This document shows positions 1 to 8,977 of a DNA stretch of 64,000 bases, piece after piece. Made by a program: the position numbers and the translations under genes. The DNA comes from Eubacteriaceae bacterium. Lineage in GTDB: Bacteria; Bacillota; Clostridia; Peptostreptococcales; Anaerovoracaceae. The stretch lies in NCBI GenBank assembly GCA_902362435.1, contig CABIWW010000002.1:1-64000 (forward strand), given 5' to 3'. The notes beneath the pieces are model-generated. The model did not search any database. It was given only the letters and a program-made list of their open reading frames with translations, and was not told the origin of the DNA. How positions within the stretch are numbered: the first letter of the stretch is position 1; every line of letters starts with the position of its first letter.

Positions 1-101
1 GTTGTGATAGCTGCTGTAAGTGTTGTCTTACCGTGGTCTACGTGACCGATTGTTCCGATATTGATATGCGGTTTAGTTCTTTCAAATTTTTGCTTTGCCA
101 T
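1..101 (-). CDS. tuf: Elongation factor Tu, N-terminal fragment
   Basis: Only the first 33 codons are inside the window. The visible protein begins [20 protein letters not shown] and carries the P-loop GHVDHGKT that binds GTP in EF-Tu, the GTPase that brings aminoacyl-tRNA to the ribosome. The ATG (99-101) is preceded by a strong AGGAGGAA ribosome site at 107-114. It lies downstream of tRNA-Thr on the same strand, so the tRNA and tuf are probably cotranscribed, a common arrangement in Firmicutes. The rest of the gene lies beyond the window start. Confidence 0.97.
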   Translation of the reverse strand, partial: MAKQKFERTKPHINIGTIGHVDHGKTTLTAAIT

Positions 102-127
102 TTTTATTCCTCCTAATTAAAATAAAA

Positions 128-173
128 GGACAAAGTCGCTTCGGCGATCTGGTATCAGAAGTGGACTTTGTCG
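128..173 (-). promoter_or_regulatory. Hairpin in the tRNA-Thr/tuf leader
   Basis: GACAAAGTC (129-137) and GACTTTGTC (164-172) are perfect inverted repeats, and a smaller hairpin TCGC-ttcg-GCGA sits inside. It lies in the 140-nt leader between tRNA-Thr and tuf. It may be an RNA processing signal or a leader structure. No known tuf regulatory motif was recognised. Confidence 0.3.
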
Positions 174-245
174 ATACTCCTCGCAATTGCGAAGCCGGAA
201 TTTCCATTATTCTTTTCTTTCCAGCTGTCCCCCTGCGTAGTTTAA

Positions 246-322
246 TGGAGCTGCTGAGCAGACTTGAACTGCCGAACCTCTTCATTACCAATGAAGTGCT
301 CTACCGACTGAGCTACAGCAGC
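246..322 (-). tRNA. tRNA-Thr(GGU)
   Basis: The minus strand folds into a full cloverleaf. The acceptor GCTGCTG (316-322) pairs with CAGCAGC (250-256), followed by discriminator T and an encoded CCA (246-248). The anticodon loop TTGGTAA gives anticodon GGT, and the T-arm GTTCAAGTC is normal. A promoter lies directly upstream and tuf downstream. Confidence 0.95.
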
Positions 323-337
323 ACACCAATATACATT

Positions 338-366
338 ATGGTACTATATTTTAAAGACTCTGTCAA
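338..366 (-). promoter_or_regulatory. SigA-type promoter of tRNA-Thr/tuf
   Basis: On the minus strand a perfect -35 TTGACA (361-366) and a -10 TACCAT (338-343) are separated by exactly 17 bp. They sit 16 bp upstream of the tRNA-Thr 5' end. Confidence 0.75.
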
Positions 367-403
367 CTAAATCAACAGGCCTTTAATGCTGATTTTACAT
401 GCC

Positions 404-435
404 GCAGATCAGCGGTTTTCACGCCGGAGATCTGC
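404..435 (-). terminator. Hairpin after sigH
   Basis: GCAGATC (404-410) pairs with GATCTGC (429-435), with an inner CGG/CCG pairing. It lies 40 nt past the sigH stop. There is no clear T-run on the minus strand, so termination is uncertain. Confidence 0.3.
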
Positions 436-471
436 CCTTTTCCATTCCTGCCAAAACACTCAGGACGCATA

Positions 472-1107
472 TCATTTCCACAGATAATCGATCACTTTGC
501 GCTTTACACGCTGCATCGCGTTATCTATAGATTTTATGCTTTTTCCGAGCTTCTTCGAGATCTTTTCAAAATCATTTTCCTTCAGGAACTCGTTCAGCAC
601 CTGCATCTCGAAGCTGCTGAACACATTGTCTCCATTATGCAGTATATAATACGCTATATCCTTGAAAACCAGCAGTTCCTCAGGGTTTTCGACAACATTC
701 GTCTTCAGCGTATCGGCTATCGTGATATCGTCCTCATCGTCGATCACCGGATTGCTGAGCGACACTGATGTGTTGAGCGCCTTGTGCTTGTCGCGTCCGG
801 CTGCCCTTATCGCACTTATTATCTGCCTGGTTATGCAGATACCTGCAAACGTTCCGAATGACGCTTCGCGCTCAGGATCGAACTGTCTTATAGCCTTGAG
901 GAGCCCTATCATTCCTTCCTGAACGATGTCATCCTCATCAGCACCGGCCATGTAGTACATCTTGGATTTTATCCTGACGGTCTCCTTGTATTTTCTCATC
1001 AGGACTTCTTCTGCACTGATGTCACCGCCCTGAGCCATCACAGCCAGTTCGTCGTCAGAATACTTGCAGTATGCCTGTTCACCGCGAGTCATGCACCCGC
1101 TGGTCAT
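472..1107 (-). CDS. sigH: RNA polymerase sigma-H factor (SigH/Spo0H type)
   Basis: A 211-residue sigma-70-family protein. Region 2 is clear (LMRKYKETVRIKSK, then DDIVQEGMIGLLKAIRQFDP and the -10 binding helix FGTFAGICITRQIISAIR), and a C-terminal region 4 helix-turn-helix ends in SIKSIDNAMQRVKRK. Size, sequence and position directly after rlmB match the alternative sigma-H of Firmicutes, which directs stationary-phase and early sporulation or competence genes. Its ATG overlaps the rlmB stop (ATGA) and has GAGG 7 nt upstream, which supports this start over the Met at 1093. It is the last gene of the cysE-to-sigH operon. The yacP (NYN nuclease) gene usually found between rlmB and sigH is missing here. 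Confidence 0.93.
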   Translation of the reverse strand: MTSGCMTRGEQAYCKYSDDELAVMAQGGDISAEEVLMRKYKETVRIKSKMYYMAGADEDDIVQEGMIGLLKAIRQFDPEREASFGTFAGICITRQIISAIRAAGRDKHKALNTSVSLSNPVIDDEDDITIADTLKTNVVENPEELLVFKDIAYYILHNGDNVFSSFEMQVLNEFLKENDFEKISKKLGKSIKSIDNAMQRVKRKVIDYLWK

Positions 1108-1835
1108 ATATCCATCCTCTGTCTCACGACTTCATACATCAGTATCGACGCCGCATTCGATGCGTTGAGCGAAGTGATATTGCCCTTCATCGGTATGGAA
1201 ACCACGAAATCACACTTTTCCTTCACCAGCCTGCTTATGCCTGCGCCCTCTGCGCCTATGACGATGGCGATCGGCCCCTTGAGATCCTGCCTGTAATACA
1301 GATCCGGTCCCATGTCGCATGCGCCTACCCAGACGCCTTTTTCCTTGAGCTTTTCGATCTCATTCGCGATGTTCGTGACCTTTGCACACAGCATGTATTC
1401 GACTGCGCCTGCCGACGTCTTCGCTACCGTTTCTGTCACCGACACAGATCTTCTCTTCGGGATCACTATGCCGTGTACTCCCGCACACTCAGCAGTACGC
1501 ATTATCGCACCAAGATTGTGCGGATCCTCGAGTCCGTCGAGTATGATGATAAACGGATCTTCACCGCGCTGTGCTGCTCTGGCCAGTATATCGTCGACCG
1601 TGCAGTATTTATAATCCGAAACCACTGCGATCACGCCCTGATGAGCGCCGCCCGACGCAGCCTTGTCCATCCTCGCCTTGTCGCTGTAGTAGATCGGTAT
1701 ATGCTTGTCCCTGGCTTTTGCCGCGATCTGCTTCACCGAGCCTTCCGCGCCTTTCGCCAGTGTTATCTTCTCTATTTCTCTGTTGCCTTTCAACGCCTCC
1801 AGAACGGCGTTCCTGCCTATTATCGTTTCTGCCAT
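1104..1835 (-). CDS. rlmB: 23S rRNA (guanosine-2'-O)-methyltransferase RlmB
   Basis: A 243-residue SPOUT (TrmH/SpoU) methyltransferase. An N-terminal L30e-like substrate-binding domain (about 1-70, beginning MAETIIGRNAVLEALKG) precedes the knotted SAM domain. Signature motifs are NLGAIMRTAECAGVHG, IVIGAEGAGISRLV and the final IPMKGNITSLNASNAASI. RlmB methylates G2251 (E. coli numbering) in the peptidyl-transferase loop of 23S rRNA. It lies 18 nt after folA and overlaps sigH by 4 nt, so the two are translationally coupled. The start has GAGGT close upstream. The general family is certain; the exact rRNA target is inferred from family and gene order. Confidence 0.93.
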   Translation of the reverse strand: MAETIIGRNAVLEALKGNREIEKITLAKGAEGSVKQIAAKARDKHIPIYYSDKARMDKAASGGAHQGVIAVVSDYKYCTVDDILARAAQRGEDPFIIILDGLEDPHNLGAIMRTAECAGVHGIVIPKRRSVSVTETVAKTSAGAVEYMLCAKVTNIANEIEKLKEKGVWVGACDMGPDLYYRQDLKGPIAIVIGAEGAGISRLVKEKCDFVVSIPMKGNITSLNASNAASILMYEVVRQRMDI

Positions 1836-1853
1836 GCTACCTCATTTCAGACC

Positions 1854-2336
1854 TTACCTGGAATATATCGTGAATCTGTAGGAAATGCCTTTTTCCTGCT
1901 GAGGCTCGCTCTCCCAGGTAACGTGCAGTCCTTTTGCATCAAGATCCGGGAAAAACCGGTCTGCTTCATACTCCTCATCGATCTTCGTCACGTAAAACTC
2001 GTCGCAGTCGTCCATGAACTGCTCATAGACATTTGCTCCTCCCGCGATGAACACCTTTTCCGTATCGAAAGCCTGCAGCTTTTCCATGACCTCATCCTTC
2101 GAATGGCATATGATGCAGTCTTCCCTCTCGAAATCAGGATCGGTCGTCATGACTATGTTCGTCCTTCCCGGGAGCGGTCTGCCGCCGGGAAAAGAATCCA
2201 GCGTCTTTCGCCCCACCACGATCACATTGCCTATCGTTTTTTCTTTATAATATCTGAGATCGCCAGGCAGATGCACCAGCAGATCTCCGTTTTTTCCTAT
2301 CGCCCAGTTCCTGTCGACAACTACTATCGCCTTCAT
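1854..2336 (-). CDS. folA: Dihydrofolate reductase
   Basis: A 160-residue DHFR. It shows the N-terminal AIVVVDRNWAIGKNGDLLVH, the NADPH-binding VVGRKTLDSFPGGRPLPGR, the GGANVYEQF motif and the terminal ISYRFTIYSR. It reduces dihydrofolate to tetrahydrofolate with NADPH, regenerating the cofactor oxidised by thymidylate synthase. It lies 46 nt downstream of thyA and 18 nt upstream of rlmB on the same strand. The start is supported by GGAG 5 nt upstream. The thyA-folA pair is not part of the classic cysS-mrnC-rlmB cluster, so it seems to have been inserted between mrnC and rlmB. Confidence 0.95.
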   Translation of the reverse strand: MKAIVVVDRNWAIGKNGDLLVHLPGDLRYYKEKTIGNVIVVGRKTLDSFPGGRPLPGRTNIVMTTDPDFEREDCIICHSKDEVMEKLQAFDTEKVFIAGGANVYEQFMDDCDEFYVTKIDEEYEADRFFPDLDAKGLHVTWESEPQQEKGISYRFTIYSR

Positions 2337-2382
2337 CTTATCTCCAGTCCTTATCCTTTCATCTGTGCCACCGGCTCCGATG

Positions 2383-3213
2383 CTATATCGCGATCGGGAT
2401 GTTCTTTATCTGAGGATTTTTCTGATAATCCTCGATCTTTATATCATCTACTGTAAAGTCGTAGAAATCCTTCACGTCAGGGTTCAGGCTGAATTTCGGA
2501 GCCGGATACTGCGGCCGCGATATCAGCTCTTTTATTATGTCCACATGTCTGTCATATATATGCGCGTCAGCTATCACGTGCACCAGCTCGCCCGGCTTGA
2601 GTCCCGAGACCTGAGCCATCATATACACGAGCACCGAATACTGTACCACGTTCCAGTTGTTTGCGGCGAGTATGTCCTGTGAACGCTGGTTGAGCACCGC
2701 GTTCAGCCTGTCGCCGGTCACATTGAAAGTCATGCTGTAGGCGCACGGCTCCAGTCCCATCTCCATCAGATCGTCGAACTTGTATATGTTTGTCATTATC
2801 CTCCTGGAATAAGGAGTGTTCTTGAGCTGCCACAGCACGTTGTCCACCTGGTCCATCTCACCGTGCGGGAATCTGTACTTCACTCCGAGCTGATAGCCGT
2901 AGGCCTTGCCTATCGAGCCGTTTTCGTCAGCCCACTCGTCCCAGATGTGGCTGTTCAGATCTCTGATGTTGTTCGATTTCTTCTGCCAGATCCACAGCAT
3001 CTCGTCCACTGCCGACTTGATCGCCGTCGGTCTGAGAGTCAGCGCCGGGAATTCCTCCTGCAGGTCGTATCTGTTGACTATACCGAATCTTTTTATCGTG
3101 TGCGCAGGTGTACCGTCTTCCCATCTGGCTCTGACAGTCTGCCCCTCACTGGAAAATCCGTCCTCGAGGATGCTGCTGCACATATCTACGAATAACTTGT
3201 CTGCCTTGCTCAT
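2383..3213 (-). CDS. thyA: Thymidylate synthase ThyA
   Basis: A 276-residue ThyA that makes dTMP from dUMP using methylene-tetrahydrofolate. The catalytic Cys is C157 in LEPCAYSMTFNV. The phosphate-binding QRSQD (176-180) and the ribose-binding H218/Y220 in ADAHIYDRH are present. The residue after the catalytic Cys, His in most ThyA proteins (PCH), is Ala here, and the following FGxPFN-type segment reads AANNWNVVQ, so this is a divergent branch. The start codon shares a base with the mrnC stop (TAATG), with GGGGG just upstream. It pairs with folA downstream, closing the folate cycle. Confidence 0.92.
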   Translation of the reverse strand: MSKADKLFVDMCSSILEDGFSSEGQTVRARWEDGTPAHTIKRFGIVNRYDLQEEFPALTLRPTAIKSAVDEMLWIWQKKSNNIRDLNSHIWDEWADENGSIGKAYGYQLGVKYRFPHGEMDQVDNVLWQLKNTPYSRRIMTNIYKFDDLMEMGLEPCAYSMTFNVTGDRLNAVLNQRSQDILAANNWNVVQYSVLVYMMAQVSGLKPGELVHVIADAHIYDRHVDIIKELISRPQYPAPKFSLNPDVKDFYDFTVDDIKIEDYQKNPQIKNIPIAI

Positions 3214-3605
3214 TATTCCCCCGTTTCTGCGATCTCGATCGCCCTGGAAAGCACCGCCTGCAGCCTTTCCTCCTCATCTGCGAGATAAAGATATCCCACG
3301 AGCGCCTCGAATGCCGTCGCCCACTTGTACGTGATCGGATCCGCATTCTTGGCTTTAGTCGCGGATTTCCTGTTCCTTGCCCGCTTCACCAGCTTCTGTT
3401 CAGGCTCAGTCAGATCATCGAACATCGTCTTTATTATCTTTGCCTGAGCTCCCGCTTTTACAAAATTTATGGCTGTCCTGTGCATGTTCTGCACATGATA
3501 TGAGCCTTTTCTTATTATATGCTCTCTGACCGCCTGTTCGTATACGGCGTCGCCCATATATGCCAGTGCGGTCGTGTTGATCGCGTTGATATCGTCTACT
3601 TTCAT
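3213..3605 (-). CDS. mrnC: Mini-ribonuclease III
   Basis: A 130-residue protein made only of an RNase III catalytic domain, with no dsRNA-binding domain. It has the acidic signature LAYMGDAVYEQAVREHII and the family motif NFVKAGAQAKI. In Bacillus the enzyme matures the 3' and 5' ends of 23S rRNA. The gene begins one base after the cysS stop (TAGCATG) and ends overlapping thyA by one base, so it sits tightly inside the operon. Its place after cysS is the standard Firmicutes location, which supports the name. Confidence 0.92.
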   Translation of the reverse strand: MKVDDINAINTTALAYMGDAVYEQAVREHIIRKGSYHVQNMHRTAINFVKAGAQAKIIKTMFDDLTEPEQKLVKRARNRKSATKAKNADPITYKWATAFEALVGYLYLADEEERLQAVLSRAIEIAETGE

Positions 3606-3606
3606 G

Positions 3607-5004
3607 CTAGTCTCTGATCACCTGCACGCCCTGCGGAGTATCCTTGAGCGTGATGCCTTTTGCCTTGAGCATGTCTCTGATCTCGTCTGCTCTTGCGAAG
3701 TTCTTCGCTTTTCTGGCTTCCTGTCTCTCGTCGATCAGCGCCTGAAGCTCTGCATCCACTTCATTCTCATCGTCCTTCTGCAGAAGTCCGACTACTGTCG
3801 CCAGCTCCATCAGCACATCGAGGCTCTTCTGCGCGAACTCTTTGCTCGCTCCGTCCTTGACTGCCGTATTTATCGCAGTTATCAGCTCGAATATAGCTGA
3901 GATCGCATCGGCTGTATTGAGGTCGTCGTCCATCGCTGCGATGAATTCCTGTCTGTACTTATCGTATCCTGCCAGCGTCTCCTTCTCGGCATCCGTCATC
4001 TCGCCTGTTCCGTTGGCGATCAGATGCTTCAGGTTCTCCTTGGCGTTTTCCATTCTGGCAAGTCCGGCTTTTGCCTGTTCCATCAGTGTATCGCTGAAGT
4101 TGATCGGATTTCTGTAATGTCCGGAGAGCAGGAAAAATCTCATCACTTCTCCGTCGTAATCCTTCAGTATGTCTCTTACCGTAAAGAAGTTGCCCTTTGA
4201 CTTTGACATCTTCTCGTTATCTATAGTGATGTATCCGTTGTGCATCCAGTAATTCGCGAACTGCACGCCGTTGCAGCATTCGGACTGTGCGATCTCGTTC
4301 TCGTGGTGCGGGAACTGCAGATCCTGTCCGCCTGCGTGGATATCGATGGTGTCGCCGAGGTGCTTCTTGGACATCGCCGAGCACTCTATGTGCCATCCCG
4401 GTCTGCCCTTGCCCCACGGGCTGTCCCATGCGATCTCGTCAGGTTCTTTCTGCGCTTTCCATAATGCAAAGTCCAGCGGATCCTTCTTTATATCGCCTAC
4501 GGCTATCCTTGCGCCTGCCTCGAGGTCTTCGATGTTCTGACGTGAAAGCTTGCCGTAGCCGTCGAATTTTCTGGTGGAAAAGTACACGTCTCCGTTGACT
4601 TCATACGCGTACCCCTTGTCTACCAGTGTGCTGACAAAGTCGATGATCTCAGGGATATGCTCCGAAACCTTCGGATGCACATCTGCCTTCTTTACATTCA
4701 GAGCCGCAGCATCCTTGTAGTATTCCTCGATGTATTTCTCGCTGATTTCCGGTGCAGTCACACCTTCTTCTCTAGCCTTGTTGATGATCTTGTCGTCAAC
4801 GTCTGTGAAGTTCTGCACGAATTTCACTTTGTATCCTCTGTATTCGAGATACTTCCTTAGAGTGTCGAACACTACGAACGGTCTTGCGTTTCCGATGTGG
4901 AAAAAGTTGTACACAGTCGGTCCGCACACGTATATTTTTACAAAGCCGTCTTCTATAGGTTTGAATTCTTCTTTTCTTCTTGTAAGTGTATTGTAGATCT
5001 TCAT
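3607..5004 (-). CDS. cysS: Cysteinyl-tRNA synthetase
   Basis: A 465-residue class I synthetase that charges tRNA-Cys. The zinc ligand Cys in VCGPTVYN, the HIGH motif as HIGNARPF, the second zinc site WHIECSAM with HHENE, and the KMSKS loop ([11 protein letters not shown]) are all present, followed by the DALR helical domain and a C-terminal anticodon region. The length is normal. GGAGGATAAA precedes the ATG. It follows cysE by 56 nt, so cysteine synthesis and cysteine charging are in one operon, as in Bacillus. Confidence 0.97.
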   Translation of the reverse strand: MKIYNTLTRRKEEFKPIEDGFVKIYVCGPTVYNFFHIGNARPFVVFDTLRKYLEYRGYKVKFVQNFTDVDDKIINKAREEGVTAPEISEKYIEEYYKDAAALNVKKADVHPKVSEHIPEIIDFVSTLVDKGYAYEVNGDVYFSTRKFDGYGKLSRQNIEDLEAGARIAVGDIKKDPLDFALWKAQKEPDEIAWDSPWGKGRPGWHIECSAMSKKHLGDTIDIHAGGQDLQFPHHENEIAQSECCNGVQFANYWMHNGYITIDNEKMSKSKGNFFTVRDILKDYDGEVMRFFLLSGHYRNPINFSDTLMEQAKAGLARMENAKENLKHLIANGTGEMTDAEKETLAGYDKYRQEFIAAMDDDLNTADAISAIFELITAINTAVKDGASKEFAQKSLDVLMELATVVGLLQKDDENEVDAELQALIDERQEARKAKNFARADEIRDMLKAKGITLKDTPQGVQVIRD

Positions 5005-5060
5005 TTTATCCTCCGATCACGCTGGCCCTGCAGTCACTGCCGTCATCACTCGCCTGACTG

Positions 5061-5858
5061 TCAGTCCATTTCCTCCTCCAGTTTCTTTACATCTTCCTCA
5101 ATGCTCTCTTCGACGTCCTCTGCTATGTCTTCTTCGTATATATGGTCTATCCTGCCGTCCTTTATCTCTCTCGAAATATTCGCATACTGGCAGTCGTCGT
5201 CGCATTTTATGTGTGTCTCTTCTCCGAACTGTTTCATGAACATCGCTTCCATCTCAACGACACGTCGCCGCAGGCATTCCAGCTCTACCGCGATAGGGTC
5301 CGGCATATCGACCTGATTGAGTTCTCTTGCCGGTTTTCCGTGTCTCCTGACTATAGTGCCCGGTATGCCGACTACCGTACAGCCGTCAGGTATCTCTTTG
5401 AGAACTACGGCTCCCGCCCCGATCTTCACATCGTTGCCTACCTTGAAAGGTCCCAGAACCTTTGCACCGCTGCTGATCACGACTCTGTTGCCTACGGTCG
5501 GATGCCGCTTGCCTGTATCTTTGCCCGTACCGCCGAGCGTGACACCCTGATATATGGTGACGTCATCTCCGACTTCCGCGGTCTCTCCGATCACGACAGC
5601 CATGCCGTGATCTATGAAGCAGCGTCTTCCGATCACTGCACCCGGATGTATCTCTATACCAGTGAACCATCTCGTCAGCTGCGATATTATCCTGGCAAGC
5701 ATTTTCATATTGTGCCTGTAAAGCCAGTGCGCCGGCTTGTGCCAGATGAGCGCCCATATCCCCGGATAGCAGAGCAGTATCTCCAGACCGGTCCTCGCCG
5801 CCGGATCCTGCTCCAGTATCACGTTTATGTCTTCTTTGATATCTCTGAAAAATGCCAT
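5061..5858 (-). CDS. cysE: Serine O-acetyltransferase
   Basis: A 265-residue protein that makes O-acetylserine from serine and acetyl-CoA, the first step of cysteine synthesis. An N-terminal helical part (about 1-65) is followed by the left-handed beta-helix of hexapeptide repeats, including [32 protein letters not shown] and [10 protein letters not shown]. The last 45 residues after about 220 form an unusual, strongly acidic tail of Glu/Asp/Ile repeats ([20 protein letters not shown]) that the core enzyme does not need. It is the first gene of the cysE-cysS-mrnC-thyA-folA-rlmB-sigH run, and its ATG has AGGGA upstream. Confidence 0.94.
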   Translation of the reverse strand: MAFFRDIKEDINVILEQDPAARTGLEILLCYPGIWALIWHKPAHWLYRHNMKMLARIISQLTRWFTGIEIHPGAVIGRRCFIDHGMAVVIGETAEVGDDVTIYQGVTLGGTGKDTGKRHPTVGNRVVISSGAKVLGPFKVGNDVKIGAGAVVLKEIPDGCTVVGIPGTIVRRHGKPARELNQVDMPDPIAVELECLRRRVVEMEAMFMKQFGEETHIKCDDDCQYANISREIKDGRIDHIYEEDIAEDVEESIEEDVKKLEEEMD

Positions 5859-5902
5859 TATCTATTCCCTTTTATCATCAAATTCCCGATTTATTTCACA
5901 CT

Positions 5903-5924
5903 AAAAAACAGGTGATCACACCTG
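5903..5924 (-). terminator. Rho-independent terminator after the M23 peptidase gene
   Basis: On the minus strand the hairpin CAGGTG-TGAT-CACCTG is followed by TTTTTT. It lies 69 nt beyond the stop of the peptidase gene at 5993 and upstream of cysE, separating the two units. Flanking T-runs on both strands would allow action in both directions. Confidence 0.75.
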
Positions 5925-5992
5925 TCTTTTATAATATCATATCTATGCCTTCAATACAATCAAGGTTCTTAAAAAAGAAGTCCTGATGCGAT

Positions 5993-7087
5993 CTACAGGA
6001 ACCCTCTCGGATCCACGCAGCTGCCGTTTATTATCACCTCAAAGTGCAGGTGCGGCCCTGTTGAATTTCCTGTCGAGCCCACCAGCGCGATACGTTCTCC
6101 GCGTCTGACCTTCTGTCCCTGAGACACCAGGATGCTGCTGCAGTGAGCGTAGTACGTCTGCATGCCGTTGCCGTGATCTATCTTCACGAGATTGCCGTAC
6201 CCTCCGCAGTTTCCTGCAAAATACACGGTACCGCCGTCCGCAGCGTATATGTCGCTTCCCTGTGCGAGTGCAAAGTCAGTGCCGCTGTGCATCCTGCCCC
6301 AGCGCCAGCCGAAGTCCGACGATACATATACCTGACTTATCGGCATTCCCAGCTTTGCATAGACCGCATCGGGATCATATGAAACATTGTCATCCCGGTA
6401 ATCCGAGCTGCCTCCGCCGTATCCGTCGTATATCTTCGTGCCTGTCAGGATTATCCGGTCCTGAGGCTCCTCAAGGAGCTCTTCTTCAAGCACCTCTTCC
6501 TCGATCTGCTTCCCGTTTTCCTTCACTATCCTGCTGGTCACTTCGCGTCTGCCTTCATGACCTTCCTGTTCGACCTTCTGCTGGCCCACATACATATCGG
6601 ACTGAGGCTTGTACTCCTGAATGAATTCCACAGGCTCCTGTCTGGTCTGCTCCTCTGTCGTCACCACCGTGAGATAGCTTTCGCCGGAATCACCGCTCAG
6701 CAGCACTTTCTCGGCTTCATCTGCCGTCAGTATATCCGGAGGATCGTCACCGTTCCTTATCTGCATTTCTTCAGCAGAGGTTTCCTCCCTGACTTCTATA
6801 TCGAGCACTTCGTTCTCGCTGTCATCGTATCCGGAGACCACATTCTCCAGGACCTCCTGCGCAGTCTCCTGCGAATCGACGAGTGCGATCTTTTCTCCGT
6901 CGACCGTTATATACCACGGAGGTGTTATCACCTCTCCGTTCGCAAGCAGCACGGGGATCTCAGTTTCTTCCGGCGCCGTCGCCATACCAGCTGCCACAGA
7001 GGCAGCCATCAGCACTGTAAATGCTGCAGTCAAAATCATCTTTCCCCGTCGGGGGACGGGCACCGTGTTTTCTTTCAAGATTTTCAT
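5993..7087 (-). CDS. Membrane-anchored G5/M23 cell-wall endopeptidase
   Basis: A 364-residue exported protein. A hydrophobic signal or anchor segment (about 17-37) is followed by a linker with a G5-type domain (about 120-215, containing EFIQEYKPQSDMYVGQQKV and EGREGRREV-like beta strands) and a C-terminal M23 (LytM) peptidase. The zinc motifs are HSGTDFAL and HLHFE, with YYAHCSS between them. M23 enzymes cut peptide cross-bridges of peptidoglycan, so a role in cell-wall turnover is expected. The start at 7087 (MKILKENTV) is preferred to a longer frame from 7171 because GGAAG lies just before it. It is followed by a terminator, so it is probably monocistronic. Confidence 0.88.
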   Translation of the reverse strand: MKILKENTVPVPRRGKMILTAAFTVLMAASVAAGMATAPEETEIPVLLANGEVITPPWYITVDGEKIALVDSQETAQEVLENVVSGYDDSENEVLDIEVREETSAEEMQIRNGDDPPDILTADEAEKVLLSGDSGESYLTVVTTEEQTRQEPVEFIQEYKPQSDMYVGQQKVEQEGHEGRREVTSRIVKENGKQIEEEVLEEELLEEPQDRIILTGTKIYDGYGGGSSDYRDDNVSYDPDAVYAKLGMPISQVYVSSDFGWRWGRMHSGTDFALAQGSDIYAADGGTVYFAGNCGGYGNLVKIDHGNGMQTYYAHCSSILVSQGQKVRRGERIALVGSTGNSTGPHLHFEVIINGSCVDPRGFL

Positions 7088-7291
7088 AAACTTTCTTCCT
7101 TCTGTGAAATTTCCTTTCGCAAGCGGTTTTCGCCGATACTCGCTGCAGGTGTCATGTGTATTTCCCGTCACGGTCCACGCCGTACTCAGGAAATACTTTC
7201 CAGGGTTATTGTTCCCATATATTATTTATATATTCACAGAAAGAAGTTTTTATACCTGTTATCTGCCGATAAACTGATATTTTTATTGATT

Positions 7292-8137
7292 TTATGCCGT
7301 AGGCTTTGCGTTCCTGTAATCAGCTCCGTGAAAATCCGAGCCGCGCGTTATGCTCAGATCATATTTTTCCGCAAGTTCGATGAATCTCTCCGTCTGTGCC
7401 GCATCCTGATCAGGATGGTAACACTCGAGGCCGCTGATCCCCTGCGTTTTGAGCTGCCTGATGATCTTTTCGATATTCGTGTAAAATTCTTCAGAACCGG
7501 GATCACCTATATGCCGCGTCTGTACAGGATGCGCCAGCACCGCGATCCCGCCCGCAGCCTTTATGAGCTGTATCGCTTTTGCAGCCTGCGGCTTATCTTT
7601 TTTCACCGCCCGCGCTTCAGGACTCCCGAAAAAGCGATCGCCTTTGAAGGCTTCCTCGTAATTTTTGATATAGCCTTTATCCGCTAATGCTCTTGCGATC
7701 ACCGGTTTCCCGATGAACCCTCCCGGTCTGCCGACTTTAAGTTCATCCAGAGAAATTTCGAATCCCATCTCATTCAGGACGTTTATGAGCCTGCGGTTCC
7801 TCTGATCCCGCTTTTCAGCAAGATCCGTGAGCACATCATTTAAAGCGGCATCGTCCGGATCGAAACCATAACCCAGGATATGCAGACCTGTGCCGTTTTC
7901 CATCTCCGTTGCCAGCTCGATGCCGGTAATCACCTCGATACCGTACTCCCTGCCCGCGGCTGCAGCCTCTTTCACACCGCCCGTGCCGTCATGGTCTGTT
8001 ATCGCGATCGCCCTGCGGCCTGTTTCGGCTGCGGTCTTTACGATCTCTTTCGGGCCCGACTCCCCATCGGAATAGTATGTGTGTATGTGGAGGTCCACCT
8101 TGTGGATATCATTTCTGAATCTATCCAGATCGATCAT
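7292..8137 (-). CDS. PHP-domain phosphoesterase (RNase AM/YciV type)
   Basis: A 281-residue PHP-family metal-dependent phosphoesterase. Metal-binding motifs appear in order: DLHIHTYYSDG near the N-terminus, ITDHDGTGG, a central E-rich helix, VLAHPVQ and the closing SDFHG. This arrangement fits the YciV/RNase AM group, 5'-to-3' exonucleases or nucleoside bisphosphate phosphatases that trim RNA ends or clear pAp-like compounds. Its ATG overlaps the stop of the DJ-1 family gene (ATGA), so the two are translationally coupled. The exact substrate cannot be told from sequence. Confidence 0.85.
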   Translation of the reverse strand: MIDLDRFRNDIHKVDLHIHTYYSDGESGPKEIVKTAAETGRRAIAITDHDGTGGVKEAAAAGREYGIEVITGIELATEMENGTGLHILGYGFDPDDAALNDVLTDLAEKRDQRNRRLINVLNEMGFEISLDELKVGRPGGFIGKPVIARALADKGYIKNYEEAFKGDRFFGSPEARAVKKDKPQAAKAIQLIKAAGGIAVLAHPVQTRHIGDPGSEEFYTNIEKIIRQLKTQGISGLECYHPDQDAAQTERFIELAEKYDLSITRGSDFHGADYRNAKPTA

Positions 8138-8682
8138 TTTCTGTCATACAGCAGATCTTCGGCTACCGCATCTGCCGTTTCCTTTCCTTTCACGTTTTCT
8201 GCGATGGCAAGCGCAAATTCCATCGCAAGAGCAGGTCCCTGGCCTGTGATGATGTTGCCGTCCACTGTTGCAGCTTCGCCTGTCGGCTCAGCTCCGGTCA
8301 GGTATTCTTCCATGCCCGGATATATCGTTGCTTTTTTGCCTTCCAGTATGCCGCACGAACCGAAGACCATCGGCGCCGCGCATATCGCTGCCAGTTTCTT
8401 TCCAGCTGATGCAAAGGCTCTGATATTGGCTGTCAGACCCTCATGCGCCTGCAGATTTGTCGATCCCGGCAGTCCGCCCGGCAGCACGATCATTTCGCAC
8501 TTGTCATAGTCGGCATCTTCAAAAAGCAGATCCGCCTCGACCGGTATGCCGTGAGTTCCTGTTACCATTCTGCTGCCCGTTACCGAGACCGTCTTCACAT
8601 CGGCTTCTGCTCTCCTGAGCACGTCTACGACTGTCAGAGCCTCGACCTCTTCAAATCCCTCTGCAAGATGTACATATATCAT
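8134..8682 (-). CDS. DJ-1/PfpI family protein (YajL-like)
   Basis: A 182-residue DJ-1/ThiJ superfamily protein beginning MIYVHLAEGFEEVEALT. The reactive Cys lies at the nucleophile elbow AAICAAPMV, the upstream Glu is in GFEEVE, and GGLPGSTNL matches the family. Members are Cys-based redox or electrophile-protective proteins, and several have been reported as glyoxalases or deglycases; the true activity is debated. The start at 8682 has GGAGG 8 nt upstream, whereas the longer frame from 8712 has no such site. It is coupled to the PHP gene by a 4-nt overlap. Confidence 0.88.
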   Translation of the reverse strand: MIYVHLAEGFEEVEALTVVDVLRRAEADVKTVSVTGSRMVTGTHGIPVEADLLFEDADYDKCEMIVLPGGLPGSTNLQAHEGLTANIRAFASAGKKLAAICAAPMVFGSCGILEGKKATIYPGMEEYLTGAEPTGEAATVDGNIITGQGPALAMEFALAIAENVKGKETADAVAEDLLYDRK

Positions 8683-8977
8683 TGTGATTACCTCCATTAT
8701 CATTTTTTCCATACGGCAGTGCCGTTATCGATACTACGATCATTCTACCACATAACCTTCGCCTTGTAGCACGTATTTCCTGTTTTCCTTATTGTTATTT
8801 CATCTGTGCTGTGGTACGATTGTTTTGTTTGGAAAAACATAGACTTTTCGAAGTTTTCCGTATTTGGAATTTATAGATTTCCTGCTTTGCGGAACCTCGA
8901 GAGCTTTCACTTCGGAAAGCGTGCGCTTTTCCACTTCAAAAACAAATATAGTATTTATCAGCAATGAGGTCAATAAA

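Noticed and set aside
1071..2456. 461-codon open frame on the plus strand
   Set aside because: Antisense to rlmB and folA, which are clear genes; composition typical of a shadow frame.
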